From IMG/VR virus record IMGVR_UViG_3300044634_002449, positions 1 through 33,296 of that record: a DNA stretch of 33,296 bases. One strand, 5' to 3'. Below, in pieces: positions 21,901-30,402 of this stretch (its first letter is position 1; each line of letters opens with the position of its first letter). Origin of the DNA: a virus. The notes under the pieces were generated by a model. It worked only from the letters and a program-made list of their open reading frames with translations. It did not search any database and was not told the origin of the DNA. The translations under genes and the position numbers were made by a program.

Positions 21901-21953
21901 TTGTAAAAACTAATATAATATGATATTATAACAATATACATAAATTTGTATAT
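21901..21953 (+). promoter_or_regulatory. Halogenase promoter with two AT-rich palindromes
   Basis: TTGTAA (21901-21906), 17-nt spacer, TATTAT (21924-21929) with TGA extended -10. The -10 lies in the perfect palindrome TATAATAT-G-ATATTATA (21914-21930). A second inverted repeat, ATATACA/TGTATAT (21934-21940 and 21947-21953), covers the expected start region. Both could be operators or form a 5' RNA hairpin. Confidence 0.55.
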
Positions 21954-21972
21954 AAATAGAGTCTGGAAATAA

Positions 21973-23568
21973 ATGAGTTTAGACATAAACAAAGTAGTAA
22001 TTGTTGGTGGTGGTTCCGCTGGGTGGATGTCGGCAGCAACTTTTATAAGAACTTTTCCAGATAAAGAAATTATAGTTATTGAATCACCAGACTACCCTAT
22101 AGTAGGAGTAGGTGAGTCTACACTTGGAAGCATTACTGAGTGGACTAATTACATAGGTTTAGACGAAAAAGATTTTATGCCAGCAACAGATGCTGTTTAT
22201 AAAATGAGTATTAAATTTACTGATTTCTATAAAGAAGATTCTGGAAGTTTTCATTACCCATTTGGAGATCCATTTCTTGAAGGAACATACAATGGTCTAA
22301 ATGACTGGTATGTAAAAAAAGCTTTATATCCAAATTTAGATGTATCAGATTATGCCAAAACATTTTTCCCAGCACTAACATTAGCAGAACAAAATAAACT
22401 ATCATGGAATAAATCTGGTAGACTTTATAATTTTAATTTTAAAAAAGACGTAGCCTATCATTTTGACGCTACAAAATTTGGTATATGGCTAAAAAATAAT
22501 TATTGTATTCCAAGAGGCGTTAAAGTTTTACCATTAACTGTTAATGAAGTTAAATTAAATGAAGATGGCGTAGAAAGTTTAATTTTAAGTAATGGAGATT
22601 CAATATCTGCAGACCTTTTTATAGACTGTACTGGATGGAAGAGCCTACTTCTTGGAGAAGCATTAAACGAGTCTTTTGATGATTATTCTCATCAGCTTCC
22701 AAATAATCGTGCATGGGCAACAAGAATTCCTTATACGGATATCGAAAAAGAAATGGAGCCATTTACAAACTGTACCGCTATAGAAAATGGATGGGTTTGG
22801 AATATTCCTTCATGGGAAAGAATAGGAACTGGGTATGTATATTCAGATAAATATGTTACGCCAGAAGAAGCATTAGTAGAATTTAAAAATTATTTACGTT
22901 CTGATAAAATGACTATTCCAGATTCTAATAGAGATGTAGATTCTTTTGAGTATAAAGATATTAAGTTTAGAATAGGAATCCATAATAGGGTTTGGGTAAA
23001 GAATGTAGTAGCAATTGGTTTGTCTGCTGGATTTATTGAGCCGCTAGAATCAAATGGATTATTTACAGTACATAAATTTTTAATGAAACTTATGAAATCT
23101 TTAAATAGAGGATCAGCAAATCAGTGGGATAAAGATGCATTTAATATAGCTTCAAGAATGGTTTACCTGGAGTTCAAGGATTTTGTAGCAATGCACTATG
23201 CCTTATCAAATAGAACCAAAACAAAATATTGGCAAGATATAGCAAAAAGATCTTTTAATTTACCAATGAAAGATGAAAATCCATTAACACCTATGACGTT
23301 TACAGACTTGGCTGCAAGAAAAATAAATATAAATAGATATGAACCAAATGCTGGAATGAACTGCATCGCTACTGGAATGAATTATTTTCCAGTTGATAAA
23401 ATGACAATTACTGGTTGGGAGCATGCAGAAGGAGTAAACTATTATAAAGAATGTGAGCTAGCTTTTAAAAATTGGGAACTTATGAGAAAAGATTGGCAGG
23501 ACGAAGCAGATTCATCTCCTACAATGTATCAATGGCTAAAAGATAATAGGCACAATGATAAAGCCTAA
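21973..23568 (+). CDS. Flavin-dependent halogenase (tryptophan-halogenase family)
   Basis: This 531-aa enzyme should use reduced FAD, oxygen and a halide to halogenate an electron-rich substrate. The dinucleotide-binding GGGSAGW (12-18) is at the N-terminus, VGVGEST (44-50) follows, the conserved lysine that guides hypohalous acid is K77 in YKMSIKF, the W274-x-W-x-I-P279 family signature is intact, and EPLES carries E359 and S360, matching the second catalytic residue of PrnA-type enzymes. Length is normal and no frameshift is seen. The substrate is unknown. A flavin reductase is not encoded nearby and would come from the host. Cyanophage halogenases of this family are known, so phage carriage has precedent. 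The gene has its own promoter and overlaps the next gene. Confidence 0.93.
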   Translation: MSLDINKVVIVGGGSAGWMSAATFIRTFPDKEIIVIESPDYPIVGVGESTLGSITEWTNYIGLDEKDFMPATDAVYKMSIKFTDFYKEDSGSFHYPFGDPFLEGTYNGLNDWYVKKALYPNLDVSDYAKTFFPALTLAEQNKLSWNKSGRLYNFNFKKDVAYHFDATKFGIWLKNNYCIPRGVKVLPLTVNEVKLNEDGVESLILSNGDSISADLFIDCTGWKSLLLGEALNESFDDYSHQLPNNRAWATRIPYTDIEKEMEPFTNCTAIENGWVWNIPSWERIGTGYVYSDKYVTPEEALVEFKNYLRSDKMTIPDSNRDVDSFEYKDIKFRIGIHNRVWVKNVVAIGLSAGFIEPLESNGLFTVHKFLMKLMKSLNRGSANQWDKDAFNIASRMVYLEFKDFVAMHYALSNRTKTKYWQDIAKRSFNLPMKDENPLTPMTFTDLAARKININRYEPNAGMNCIATGMNYFPVDKMTITGWEHAEGVNYYKECELAFKNWELMRKDWQDEADSSPTMYQWLKDNRHNDKA

Positions 23569-23839
23569 AGATATCTGGATTATAACAAAACAGTTATCTG
23601 AAAAAAGCTACTGGAATAAAACTAATATAATTGAGTTCTGGGCATTTTCTACAAAACTTGCTATAATATTCCCTGGACTACTTTTTGGAGTACAATTTTG
23701 GTGGCTGTTTATATTTGCTCTGGCTTCCAGCCTAGCTCTTATTTTTACTTCTACCATTAAAACATTACCAACAATTATTTACTTTAACATTGGGTGGAGC
23801 ATCCTGGCTTCCATTGCAATAATCAAACACTTTATATAA
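23555..23839 (+). CDS. 94-aa membrane protein after the halogenase
   Basis: The product has a charged N-terminus (MIKPKDIWIITKQLSEKSYW) and then three hydrophobic segments at about 27-45, 47-66 and 73-92, so it is mostly embedded in the membrane. I recognise no family. It starts 14 nt inside the halogenase gene, so the two are tightly coupled. Coupling suggests a shared role such as substrate or product transport, membrane tethering, or protection, but a holin-like role is equally possible from its size and topology. Confidence 0.65.
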   Translation: MIKPKDIWIITKQLSEKSYWNKTNIIEFWAFSTKLAIIFPGLLFGVQFWWLFIFALASSLALIFTSTIKTLPTIIYFNIGWSILASIAIIKHFI

Positions 23840-23848
23840 AGGAGAAAA

Positions 23849-24103
23849 ATGTCAGAAGAAACAAAGACCCCAAATGCTGAAACAGCCTTTGTTGTTGTAA
23901 AAGGACTAGACGGAGCTTATAAGTTACTAGACTCGCTTTCAGACGAAATTGTTATTTCTAGAAAGCCCTCACGTCTAGATATTAAACTTGCCGCTGGAGA
24001 AATTTATAACTCAATTTCAAATGCAGAGTCGGCAGAGGCAGTACTAGCACTTCTTGCAAGATCACAACAGCCTCAGAATACAGCAGAAAAACCTAAAGAA
24101 TAA
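23849..24103 (+). CDS. 84-aa acidic hypothetical protein
   Basis: The product contains ETAFVVVKGLDGAYKLLDSL and a helical middle (EAVLALLARSQQPQ) between charged ends. It has no membrane or cysteine motifs. AAAGGAG, the best ribosome site of this island, lies 7 nt before the ATG, so it may be translated strongly. A small regulatory or virion-accessory role is possible, but I recognise no family. It is 3 nt from the following glycosyltransferase. Confidence 0.6.
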   Translation: MSEETKTPNAETAFVVVKGLDGAYKLLDSLSDEIVISRKPSRLDIKLAAGEIYNSISNAESAEAVLALLARSQQPQNTAEKPKE

Positions 24104-24106
24104 TTA

Positions 24107-25165
24107 ATGCGTTTTCATGTGGTAAGTCTTCCACATACTCAAACGACTAAAGAGTATGTCAATTGCGCCTTTACTGAAAAAGTAAGGCGCTTTTGTCTTA
24201 TGATGAAAGACTTAGGGCATGAGGTTTACCTATATGCTGGTGAACAAAACGAGGCTCCATGTGATGAATTAATTACTTGTATATCAGATCAAGAAAGAAT
24301 TGATGGGTTAGAAGGTAAACATTTTACCTCCGCTTCATTTGATATTAAACAGCCTTACTGGGATAAATTCTTAAATACCGTAATAAAAGAAATTGGCCCG
24401 CGCCTTCAGCAAAAAGATTTTATATGTTTAATTGGCGGGACATCTCATAAGCCAATAGCAGATGCCTATCCAGAACATATGTCAGTAGAGTTTGGAATAG
24501 GATACGGATCCAGCTTTGCTAAATATCGTGTATGGGAATCTTATTCTTGGATGCATTCATCTTATGCTGCATATAAAGATCCAACAAAAGTTGACGGATT
24601 ATTTTATGATACAGTAATCCCAGGATATTTTGAACCAGAAATGTTTCCATTCCAGCCAGATAAAAAAGATTACTATCTTTATATTGGCAGAATGATAGAA
24701 CGTAAAGGCGTAGATATTGCATCTCAAATGTGTAAAGATATTGATGCTAAATTAATTATGGCAGGACCTGGAGATTACATTCCAAAATACGGTGAATATA
24801 TTGGAGCTATTGATTCTGATAAAAGAGCAGAATTAATGGGTGGAGCAATTGCAGTTTTAGCACCGACAACATATATAGAGCCATTTGGAAACATTGTTCC
24901 AGAAGCACATTTTTGCGGAACCCCAACAATTACAACAGACTGGGGAGCATTTGTAGAAACAAATCCAAACGGAATAACTGGATATAGATGCAGAACCTTA
25001 GATGAATTTTGCAAAGCGGCGGAAGACGTTAAGAAATTAAACCCTCAAATAATACATGATCGTGCTATGGCCACATACTCAGTAGATGTTATAAAATATA
25101 AGTATGAGAAGTATTTTAAAGGCCTTTTAACGCTATGGGACCAAGGATGGTACACAAGATTATAA
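24107..25165 (+). CDS. Glycosyltransferase, GT4 type
   Basis: This 352-aa GT-B-fold enzyme has an N-terminal acceptor domain (about 1-180), YLYIGRMIERKGVD starting the donor domain near 191, and the EX7E motif intact in IEPFGNIVPEAHFCG, followed by GTPTITTDWGAFVE. It should transfer a sugar from an activated nucleotide donor. The acceptor cannot be read from sequence; virion protein, DNA or a halogenated metabolite are candidates given its neighbours. It follows the 84-aa gene by 3 nt and ends 24 nt before a leaderless fibre gene. It differs clearly from the first glycosyltransferase at 2979, which lacks the second Glu. Confidence 0.85.
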   Translation: MRFHVVSLPHTQTTKEYVNCAFTEKVRRFCLMMKDLGHEVYLYAGEQNEAPCDELITCISDQERIDGLEGKHFTSASFDIKQPYWDKFLNTVIKEIGPRLQQKDFICLIGGTSHKPIADAYPEHMSVEFGIGYGSSFAKYRVWESYSWMHSSYAAYKDPTKVDGLFYDTVIPGYFEPEMFPFQPDKKDYYLYIGRMIERKGVDIASQMCKDIDAKLIMAGPGDYIPKYGEYIGAIDSDKRAELMGGAIAVLAPTTYIEPFGNIVPEAHFCGTPTITTDWGAFVETNPNGITGYRCRTLDEFCKAAEDVKKLNPQIIHDRAMATYSVDVIKYKYEKYFKGLLTLWDQGWYTRL

Positions 25166-25174
25166 GGCTAATAA

Positions 25175-25183
25175 TGGTACAAT
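25175..25183 (+). promoter_or_regulatory. Extended -10 promoter, leaderless
   Basis: TGG-TACAAT ends 6 nt before the ATG at 25190, the same arrangement as at 281, 756, 1074 and 15267. No convincing -35 is seen, which an extended -10 can tolerate. It reopens the virion genes after the halogenase island. Confidence 0.65.
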
Positions 25184-25189
25184 ATAAAA

Positions 25190-26314
25190 ATGGCAACCAC
25201 AGATAAAGGTTTTCGATATCCAGATTATGCAAACACTCCAGACGTCCCTAGAGACCTGGAGTACCTTGCTGAAGACGTAGATACGTACTTAGAGACACAC
25301 CCTGGACCTACGGGCCCTACAGGCCCTTCAGGGCCATCTGGTGCCACTGGCCCATCAGGTCCTCAAGGAGTAACTGGAGCAACAGGGCCTACAGGCCCAA
25401 CAGGAGCAACAGGTCCATCTGGACCTCAAGGAACAGCAGTAACAATTTTAGGAACTTATAATTCATTAGGTGAATTACAAACAGCACATCCAACAGGAAA
25501 TGCTGGAGACGGATATTTAATTGGCGGAACGTTATATGTTTGGTCAGTTAGTACAACATCTTGGGAAAATGTTGGAAACATTCAGGGACCAACAGGTGCG
25601 ACTGGACCAACAGGTGCAACAGGTCCACAAGGATCTTCTGGCGCAGACTCAGTAGTTCCTGGACCGACTGGACCAACGGGACCAGCAGGCGCTACAGGAC
25701 CATCAGGTCCTCAAGGTATTCAAGGAATTCAAGGACCATCTGGACCAACAGGCCCAGTAGGATCAAGTGGACCAACTGGTCCATCAGGTGCAGACTCTAC
25801 AGTTCAAGGACCAACTGGTCCAACGGGACCAGTAGGACCAACAGGACCGACGGGACCAGCAGGAGAAGTCACCCTACTTGGAGCACAGACACTTGTAGAT
25901 AAAACATTAAGCTATCCTACATTTTTATCTGGAACAGAAACAGTAAACATAGTTGCATCGTCTGCAACTGGAACAATTAACATTGATGCCGAGACATCAA
26001 CAATTTATTATTATACTTCTGATGCAACAGCAAATCATACTTTAAATTTTAGATATAATTCTTCTACCTCATTGTCTTCAAAATTAAGTGTTGGAGAATC
26101 AATTACATTTGTGTGGATGAATACAAGTGGGACAACAGCATACTATCCATCTGCTATTCAAGTTGATGGATCATCAATCACCCCAAAGTGGCAAGGAGGA
26201 ACTGCACCAACTGGAGGCAATACAAGCTCTGTAGATCTTTATACTTTTACTATTTTAAAGACAACAGCTTCTCCAGCCTACGTAGTTCTCGGATCACAAA
26301 CTAAGTTCGCATAG
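25190..26314 (+). CDS. Collagen-like tail fibre, second
   Basis: The 374-aa protein begins with a phage attachment region, [20 protein letters not shown] (about 3-22), then collagen-like [10 protein letters not shown] runs at about 38-83 and 132-224. Between these is the module [18 protein letters not shown], with GDGYLIGG and YVWS, which is widespread in collagen-like proteins of Gram-positive bacteria and their phages. The C-terminal 140 residues form a beta domain ending [17 protein letters not shown], likely a trimer-capping tip. The ATG has a leaderless promoter. The gene is the first virion gene after the halogenase island and is unlike the earlier fibre at 8850 except for the collagen parts. 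Confidence 0.83.
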   Translation: MATTDKGFRYPDYANTPDVPRDLEYLAEDVDTYLETHPGPTGPTGPSGPSGATGPSGPQGVTGATGPTGPTGATGPSGPQGTAVTILGTYNSLGELQTAHPTGNAGDGYLIGGTLYVWSVSTTSWENVGNIQGPTGATGPTGATGPQGSSGADSVVPGPTGPTGPAGATGPSGPQGIQGIQGPSGPTGPVGSSGPTGPSGADSTVQGPTGPTGPVGPTGPTGPAGEVTLLGAQTLVDKTLSYPTFLSGTETVNIVASSATGTINIDAETSTIYYYTSDATANHTLNFRYNSSTSLSSKLSVGESITFVWMNTSGTTAYYPSAIQVDGSSITPKWQGGTAPTGGNTSSVDLYTFTILKTTASPAYVVLGSQTKFA

Positions 26315-26323
26315 GAATAGTAT

Positions 26324-27940
26324 ATGCCAATAATATCATCCAGAGGTTCAGGCTCTTCAAGAGGGTTTGGTTTTGGCATTGGCAAAGCTGGGCCAATTGC
26401 AAATGGTGGAGATATAATTGCCACATACGGATCATATACATATCATACATTTTTAAACAGTGGAACATTTACAATGCTTTCATCTAAACCAGTAGAAGTC
26501 CTAACAATTGGCGGAGGTGGAGCTGGCGGAGGACACCACTCAACACTTTATACAACATATGGAGGTGGAGCTGGAGCACTACTTTTACAAAACACAACTC
26601 TTTCTCCTAATACATATTCAGTTACCGTTGGAAATGGAGGTTCTGCTCCATATTCAACACAAGGAATTAGAGGTCCAAATGGATCACCTTCACAGTTTGG
26701 CAGCCTAACTGCAGCAGCAGGAGGTGGCGGTGGTGGAGCAAGCAGTGGAGCTAGCGCATATTTTAATTCACAATCTCAAGATGGATCGGCTGGCGCAAAC
26801 GGGGGAAATGGTGGAGGAGGATCACCAGCTGGTTCTGGAACTCAAGGATTTGCAGGAGCCCTTGGCGGAGGAGGCGGAGCGGGAGGAGCAGCTTCATCAA
26901 CACTAGCAGGATCTGGTGCAACATATACAGATTGGTTTATAGCTTCAGGAAAAGGAGTAGGCGGTCTTTTTGCTGGAGGAGGAGGCTCTGCCGATTATAT
27001 TACAGTTAGCGGAGGTGGAGGACAAGGTGGTGGTCCAGCACCATGGGGTGGAAGCGGTGAGACAGGAATTGAAAATACTGGTGGCGGTGGCGGAGGAGCA
27101 GGTAGAAATCAAGATTCTTTTAGACCTGGAGGTAGTGGAGCAAAAGGAATTGTAATTGTTAGATATTTAGGATCTCATCCAGATGCAATAATACGGACAG
27201 CTCCAGGTTCAATTCCTACAAATTCTGGATCTCCTGCAATTGGAGGTTCAGCTTCAGCTGGAGGAACATTAACAAAAACATCAGACGGTTCTTGGAGCGG
27301 TCAAACATCGCTAGAATACAAGTGGCAATATTCAAATGATGGATCTGTTTGGGGAGATAGAACTGCTTGGTCAGCAACTTATTCAGATTATTCAATATCT
27401 GCTTCATCTGTCAACCAAGCACCATGGCAATATTTTACTTCATACCCTGTAAAAAATTCTACAAACCAATCATATAATTTAAGACAAAGCCTACAAGGAA
27501 CTCCAGATCAAGGACTTTACTATAGACTTGCAGTGCGTGGAGTAAATTCAAATGGTAAATCTTCTCCAGCATATTCAAGTGCTTCATCACAAATACCATT
27601 GATTCCAGTATATTCTGGAGGAGGAAGCTACACTGGTTCTTTATCATCTGGAAGCACAATATCTGCAACAAGAGGAACATGGAGTGCAACAGCGAACCAA
27701 TGGCTATATCAAATATTTAGAGCATCTAATTCAACTGGAAGTAACGTAACAGCATTTTTACAGCTAGGGTCTACTGATAGCGCAGGTAACCCAAGTTCTG
27801 GTTGGGGAAACTCATTTGGACGTAACTATACCATTGTTTCTGCAGATAGAGGATCTTATCTTGGCATGATACTTACCCCAATTGGTGGTAGTATTAGTGG
27901 AGGAAGTGGTGTTACAATTGTGTTTGGACTGGTACCATGA
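26324..27940 (+). CDS. Glycine-rich adhesin, second
   Basis: The 538-aa protein has a short N-terminal region (SRGSGSSRGFGFGIGKAGP), a beta domain, then glycine-rich blocks such as GGGGGGASSG up to about residue 285, ending in KGIVIVRYLG. The remaining 250 residues are two beta domains with EYKWQYSNDGSVWGDRT and SASSQIPLIPVYSG-type linkers, resembling immunoglobulin-like modules. It is larger than the first glycine-rich gene at 19997 and has extra C-terminal domains. AGGA lies 7 nt before the ATG. It likely forms a variable receptor-contact protein of the second fibre. Confidence 0.77.
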   Translation: MPIISSRGSGSSRGFGFGIGKAGPIANGGDIIATYGSYTYHTFLNSGTFTMLSSKPVEVLTIGGGGAGGGHHSTLYTTYGGGAGALLLQNTTLSPNTYSVTVGNGGSAPYSTQGIRGPNGSPSQFGSLTAAAGGGGGGASSGASAYFNSQSQDGSAGANGGNGGGGSPAGSGTQGFAGALGGGGGAGGAASSTLAGSGATYTDWFIASGKGVGGLFAGGGGSADYITVSGGGGQGGGPAPWGGSGETGIENTGGGGGGAGRNQDSFRPGGSGAKGIVIVRYLGSHPDAIIRTAPGSIPTNSGSPAIGGSASAGGTLTKTSDGSWSGQTSLEYKWQYSNDGSVWGDRTAWSATYSDYSISASSVNQAPWQYFTSYPVKNSTNQSYNLRQSLQGTPDQGLYYRLAVRGVNSNGKSSPAYSSASSQIPLIPVYSGGGSYTGSLSSGSTISATRGTWSATANQWLYQIFRASNSTGSNVTAFLQLGSTDSAGNPSSGWGNSFGRNYTIVSADRGSYLGMILTPIGGSISGGSGVTIVFGLVP

Positions 27941-28164
27941 TAAATGACATATTAATTGAAAAAATAGAAGAAGCCCCAACGCTATTTAAGGTTTCTTTAA
28001 ATAATGAATCTGATGAAATATATACTCAATGGATTAAATCTACAATTGGCTCAAGATGGGTTGATGTTCAAGAAAACGGATTGAGTTTAATTAGAGAAAA
28101 TAGGGATGGCGTAATTTATATTTATGATGAATTATCAGATACTTGGGACGTAGATGTCATATAA
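27937..28164 (+). CDS. 75-aa small protein between fibre genes
   Basis: The product (MINDILIEKIEEAPTLFKVS then RWVDVQENGLSLIRENRDG) is a compact alternating beta sequence with a Trp-rich acidic end. No family is recognised. It overlaps the preceding stop (ATGA) and the next start by 11 nt, so it is coupled on both sides. Its size and location fit a fibre assembly or joining protein, comparable in position with the small proteins at 21295 and 21526, but it shares no motif with them that I can see. Confidence 0.55.
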   Translation: MINDILIEKIEEAPTLFKVSLNNESDEIYTQWIKSTIGSRWVDVQENGLSLIRENRDGVIYIYDELSDTWDVDVI

Positions 28165-29992
28165 GATAAATGTTCTTTCTAATTCACCGCTAGCCTTTTG
28201 GCCATTAGAATCGGTTTCTAGTAGTGGAGTACTAACATATCAAGATTTATTAGATGACTACGGCACATATACAGAATTTTTAAATGGATTTGAAACATAT
28301 GCAGAATCTAGTGGATCTACAACACCAGATATTTCTGGATCAAATAACACTGGTGTGTATATAGGACTTGTATATGAAGATAAGATACCATTAGTATCAG
28401 GACTATCTGAGTCAAGAAAAATTAAAGGTAACTCATCTATATTTTATCCAACATTAAATGATCATAGCCAGCCTCAATCATCTGTAGGATTTGGCACATC
28501 AAACTCTTCAGATAACGACTTTACCTTAGAGTGTTGGTCATATATACAAACATCATCTACTTTAGATATTCCTTTAATTGGAGATACATCAGAAGATGTT
28601 GGTTTATTTTATAGCAATGGAAATATTGTATTTAAGTTAAACTCTCAAGAAATTACATGGACGATCCCATACACAAATAAAGCTTTGCATATAGCCGCAA
28701 CCTATAGCTCTGGAAACGCATATCTTTATATTGATGGCAAAATGGAAGTGCAAAAAGACCTAGGTAATTTTGCATTTAGCAATACCAACCTAAATCTTTC
28801 TTCTGGTCCAGTAAATAATTCTAATGACTATATGCTAATTAATGCAGTTGCAATTTATAGATATTCATTAAGCTCTCAATCAATTAAAAATCATTACGAT
28901 AGCGGCAAAACTATTGATTCAAATCAAGTAGTTTATCCAGATGGTGGAGAGTTGTTTAATTTATACGACAACGCTTTATCGACAAAATACTCATATTCTT
29001 ATCCAGCTAATAGGCAGTGGGAAGACTTTTTAACAGACGATTTATATTACGACAACATAAATAATGCAATAAGAATTGCTTCAGGATCTGGTGTTGCAAA
29101 AACAGTTATCCTTAATGACTTTATAACTATTCCAAGCGGGGCAGAAATGGATGACTCTAGGATAGAATGGGACGGAAACAACGGCATTGAAGTTGAGACA
29201 AGTGTGGACGGAATAACCTATCAGTCTTGTATAAATGGTCAAGCAATACCACAATACTCCCTAGCCTCATTTGATACCTCTAGAGATCTACATATAAGAA
29301 TTACAATGACAACTTCAGACGATAGCCTATATCTTCCTAAACTATATAGCCTATCAATGAGTTTTTATAAAGATCAAGTATTTTATGCAAATAACTCAGC
29401 ATCTTATATATCACCCCTTCAAGGAGATATGGGGCTAAGCAACAATAGATATGAGATATTATCACGAGATGCGAGAAATGGAATAGCCCTAGAAACAGGA
29501 TCAGCCTTTTCAATAAATACTAATACTCTAACTAAATCATTAGAGTTCTTCTATACTCCATCTACAATAAATAACGGCGGGCTAGTAAAATCAGTTTCTG
29601 GATCTGGTTATTCAGCATCCAATTTCTCTTGGTCATCTTCAGTAATATCCAAAACCAATATAGATAAGATATACGTCAATGGAATAGATAAAAGTACAGA
29701 GACAGATATCCACAATATATTTGCCAAGGACCAGCTTTATTATGTGGTAATCACATTTACTAATGCCATATCTGGGCAGATTGATATAAACTACTCTACC
29801 GCTGGCGCAATTTCGGCACTTTACCAGAATATAGCCATATATGATTATGCCCTAACGCTTAATAAGGTAGTAGAACATTTCAATCTATACCTAGGAAATG
29901 CAACCGTATCCTTATCTAATTCGTTAATGAGCATGACAGAAAACTCTTTTAACTACTATAATTACGACTGGACAGTAGTACAAAATATATAA
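28154..29992 (+). CDS. LamG/concanavalin-like lectin virion protein
   Basis: The 612-aa product opens SYKINVLSNSPLAFWPLESV, the usual start of laminin-G/concanavalin-like jelly-roll domains. It continues with DFTLECWSYIQTS, HIAATYSSGNAYLYIDGKME and an IYRYSLSSQSIKNHY end near residue 255, all jelly-roll landmarks. A second jelly-roll-like region at about 425-590 has KSLEFFYTPST and IAIYDYALTLNKVVEHF. Two such domains suggest glycan binding or a structural tip. No catalytic residues are identifiable. It overlaps the preceding gene by 11 nt and ends at a perfect 9-bp hairpin. It is the last gene before the head module. Confidence 0.75.
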   Translation: MSYKINVLSNSPLAFWPLESVSSSGVLTYQDLLDDYGTYTEFLNGFETYAESSGSTTPDISGSNNTGVYIGLVYEDKIPLVSGLSESRKIKGNSSIFYPTLNDHSQPQSSVGFGTSNSSDNDFTLECWSYIQTSSTLDIPLIGDTSEDVGLFYSNGNIVFKLNSQEITWTIPYTNKALHIAATYSSGNAYLYIDGKMEVQKDLGNFAFSNTNLNLSSGPVNNSNDYMLINAVAIYRYSLSSQSIKNHYDSGKTIDSNQVVYPDGGELFNLYDNALSTKYSYSYPANRQWEDFLTDDLYYDNINNAIRIASGSGVAKTVILNDFITIPSGAEMDDSRIEWDGNNGIEVETSVDGITYQSCINGQAIPQYSLASFDTSRDLHIRITMTTSDDSLYLPKLYSLSMSFYKDQVFYANNSASYISPLQGDMGLSNNRYEILSRDARNGIALETGSAFSINTNTLTKSLEFFYTPSTINNGGLVKSVSGSGYSASNFSWSSSVISKTNIDKIYVNGIDKSTETDIHNIFAKDQLYYVVITFTNAISGQIDINYSTAGAISALYQNIAIYDYALTLNKVVEHFNLYLGNATVSLSNSLMSMTENSFNYYNYDWTVVQNI

Positions 29993-30016
29993 TTTTGTCA
30001 TAACGGCTGACAAAAT
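29992..30016. repeat. Perfect 9-bp hairpin at the end of the fibre block
   Basis: ATTTTGTCA (29992-30000) pairs with TGACAAAAT (30008-30016) around a 7-nt loop, starting on the last base of the stop codon. No T run follows on either strand, so it may be a processing signal or an operator next to the promoter at 30018-30046. Confidence 0.6.
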
Positions 30017-30017
30017 C

Positions 30018-30046
30018 TGGACTTTGACCCAAAAGAATGGTAAAAT
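30018..30046 (+). promoter_or_regulatory. Promoter of the portal operon, nearly leaderless
   Basis: TGGACT (30018-30023), 17-nt spacer, TAAAAT (30041-30046) with TGG extended -10 (30038-30040). The ATG at 30055 is 8 nt beyond the -10, so transcription should start at or within 2 nt of it. No ribosome site is present. Confidence 0.65.
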
Positions 30047-30054
30047 TGTGATCT

Positions 30055-30402
30055 ATGGATATTAATAAGATCAATACTCAGGTATTAGAAGAAGAAACTA
30101 GATTAGGCATATATGTTTGGGAAATGCCTGACGGAAGGTGGATAGGCGATGACGAAGGAAACTTCCTCTCAATCACATCAACAAAAGGAAACAAGTCAAG
30201 AGTTAATGCACTGGCTAATGAAGTTAGGTCATTCGGTATTCTTGAAGGCAGGCCTTTATTTCTTTCTGGACGCAGGAAGATCGACGACGAAGAACACCAA
30301 TACCAACAACAAAGATTAAAGTGGGGACTAGTTCCAGATCCTATGGATGTTGGAAACTATAAAGACGAAATGAAAGCCTTGAAAAACGGAGGAGCAAAAT
30401 AA
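30055..30402 (+). CDS. 115-aa protein preceding the portal
   Basis: The product has IYVWEMPDGRWIGDDEGNFL near residues 19-38, then a basic middle (TKGNKSRVNALANEV), a GRPLFLSGRRKI segment and a charged C-terminus. It has no membrane or cysteine motifs. Small genes just upstream of portals are common in actinophages, as I recall, and their function is unknown. Its TAA overlaps the portal ATG by one base, so the two are coupled. The start is placed by the near-leaderless promoter. Confidence 0.62.
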   Translation: MDINKINTQVLEEETRLGIYVWEMPDGRWIGDDEGNFLSITSTKGNKSRVNALANEVRSFGILEGRPLFLSGRRKIDDEEHQYQQQRLKWGLVPDPMDVGNYKDEMKALKNGGAK

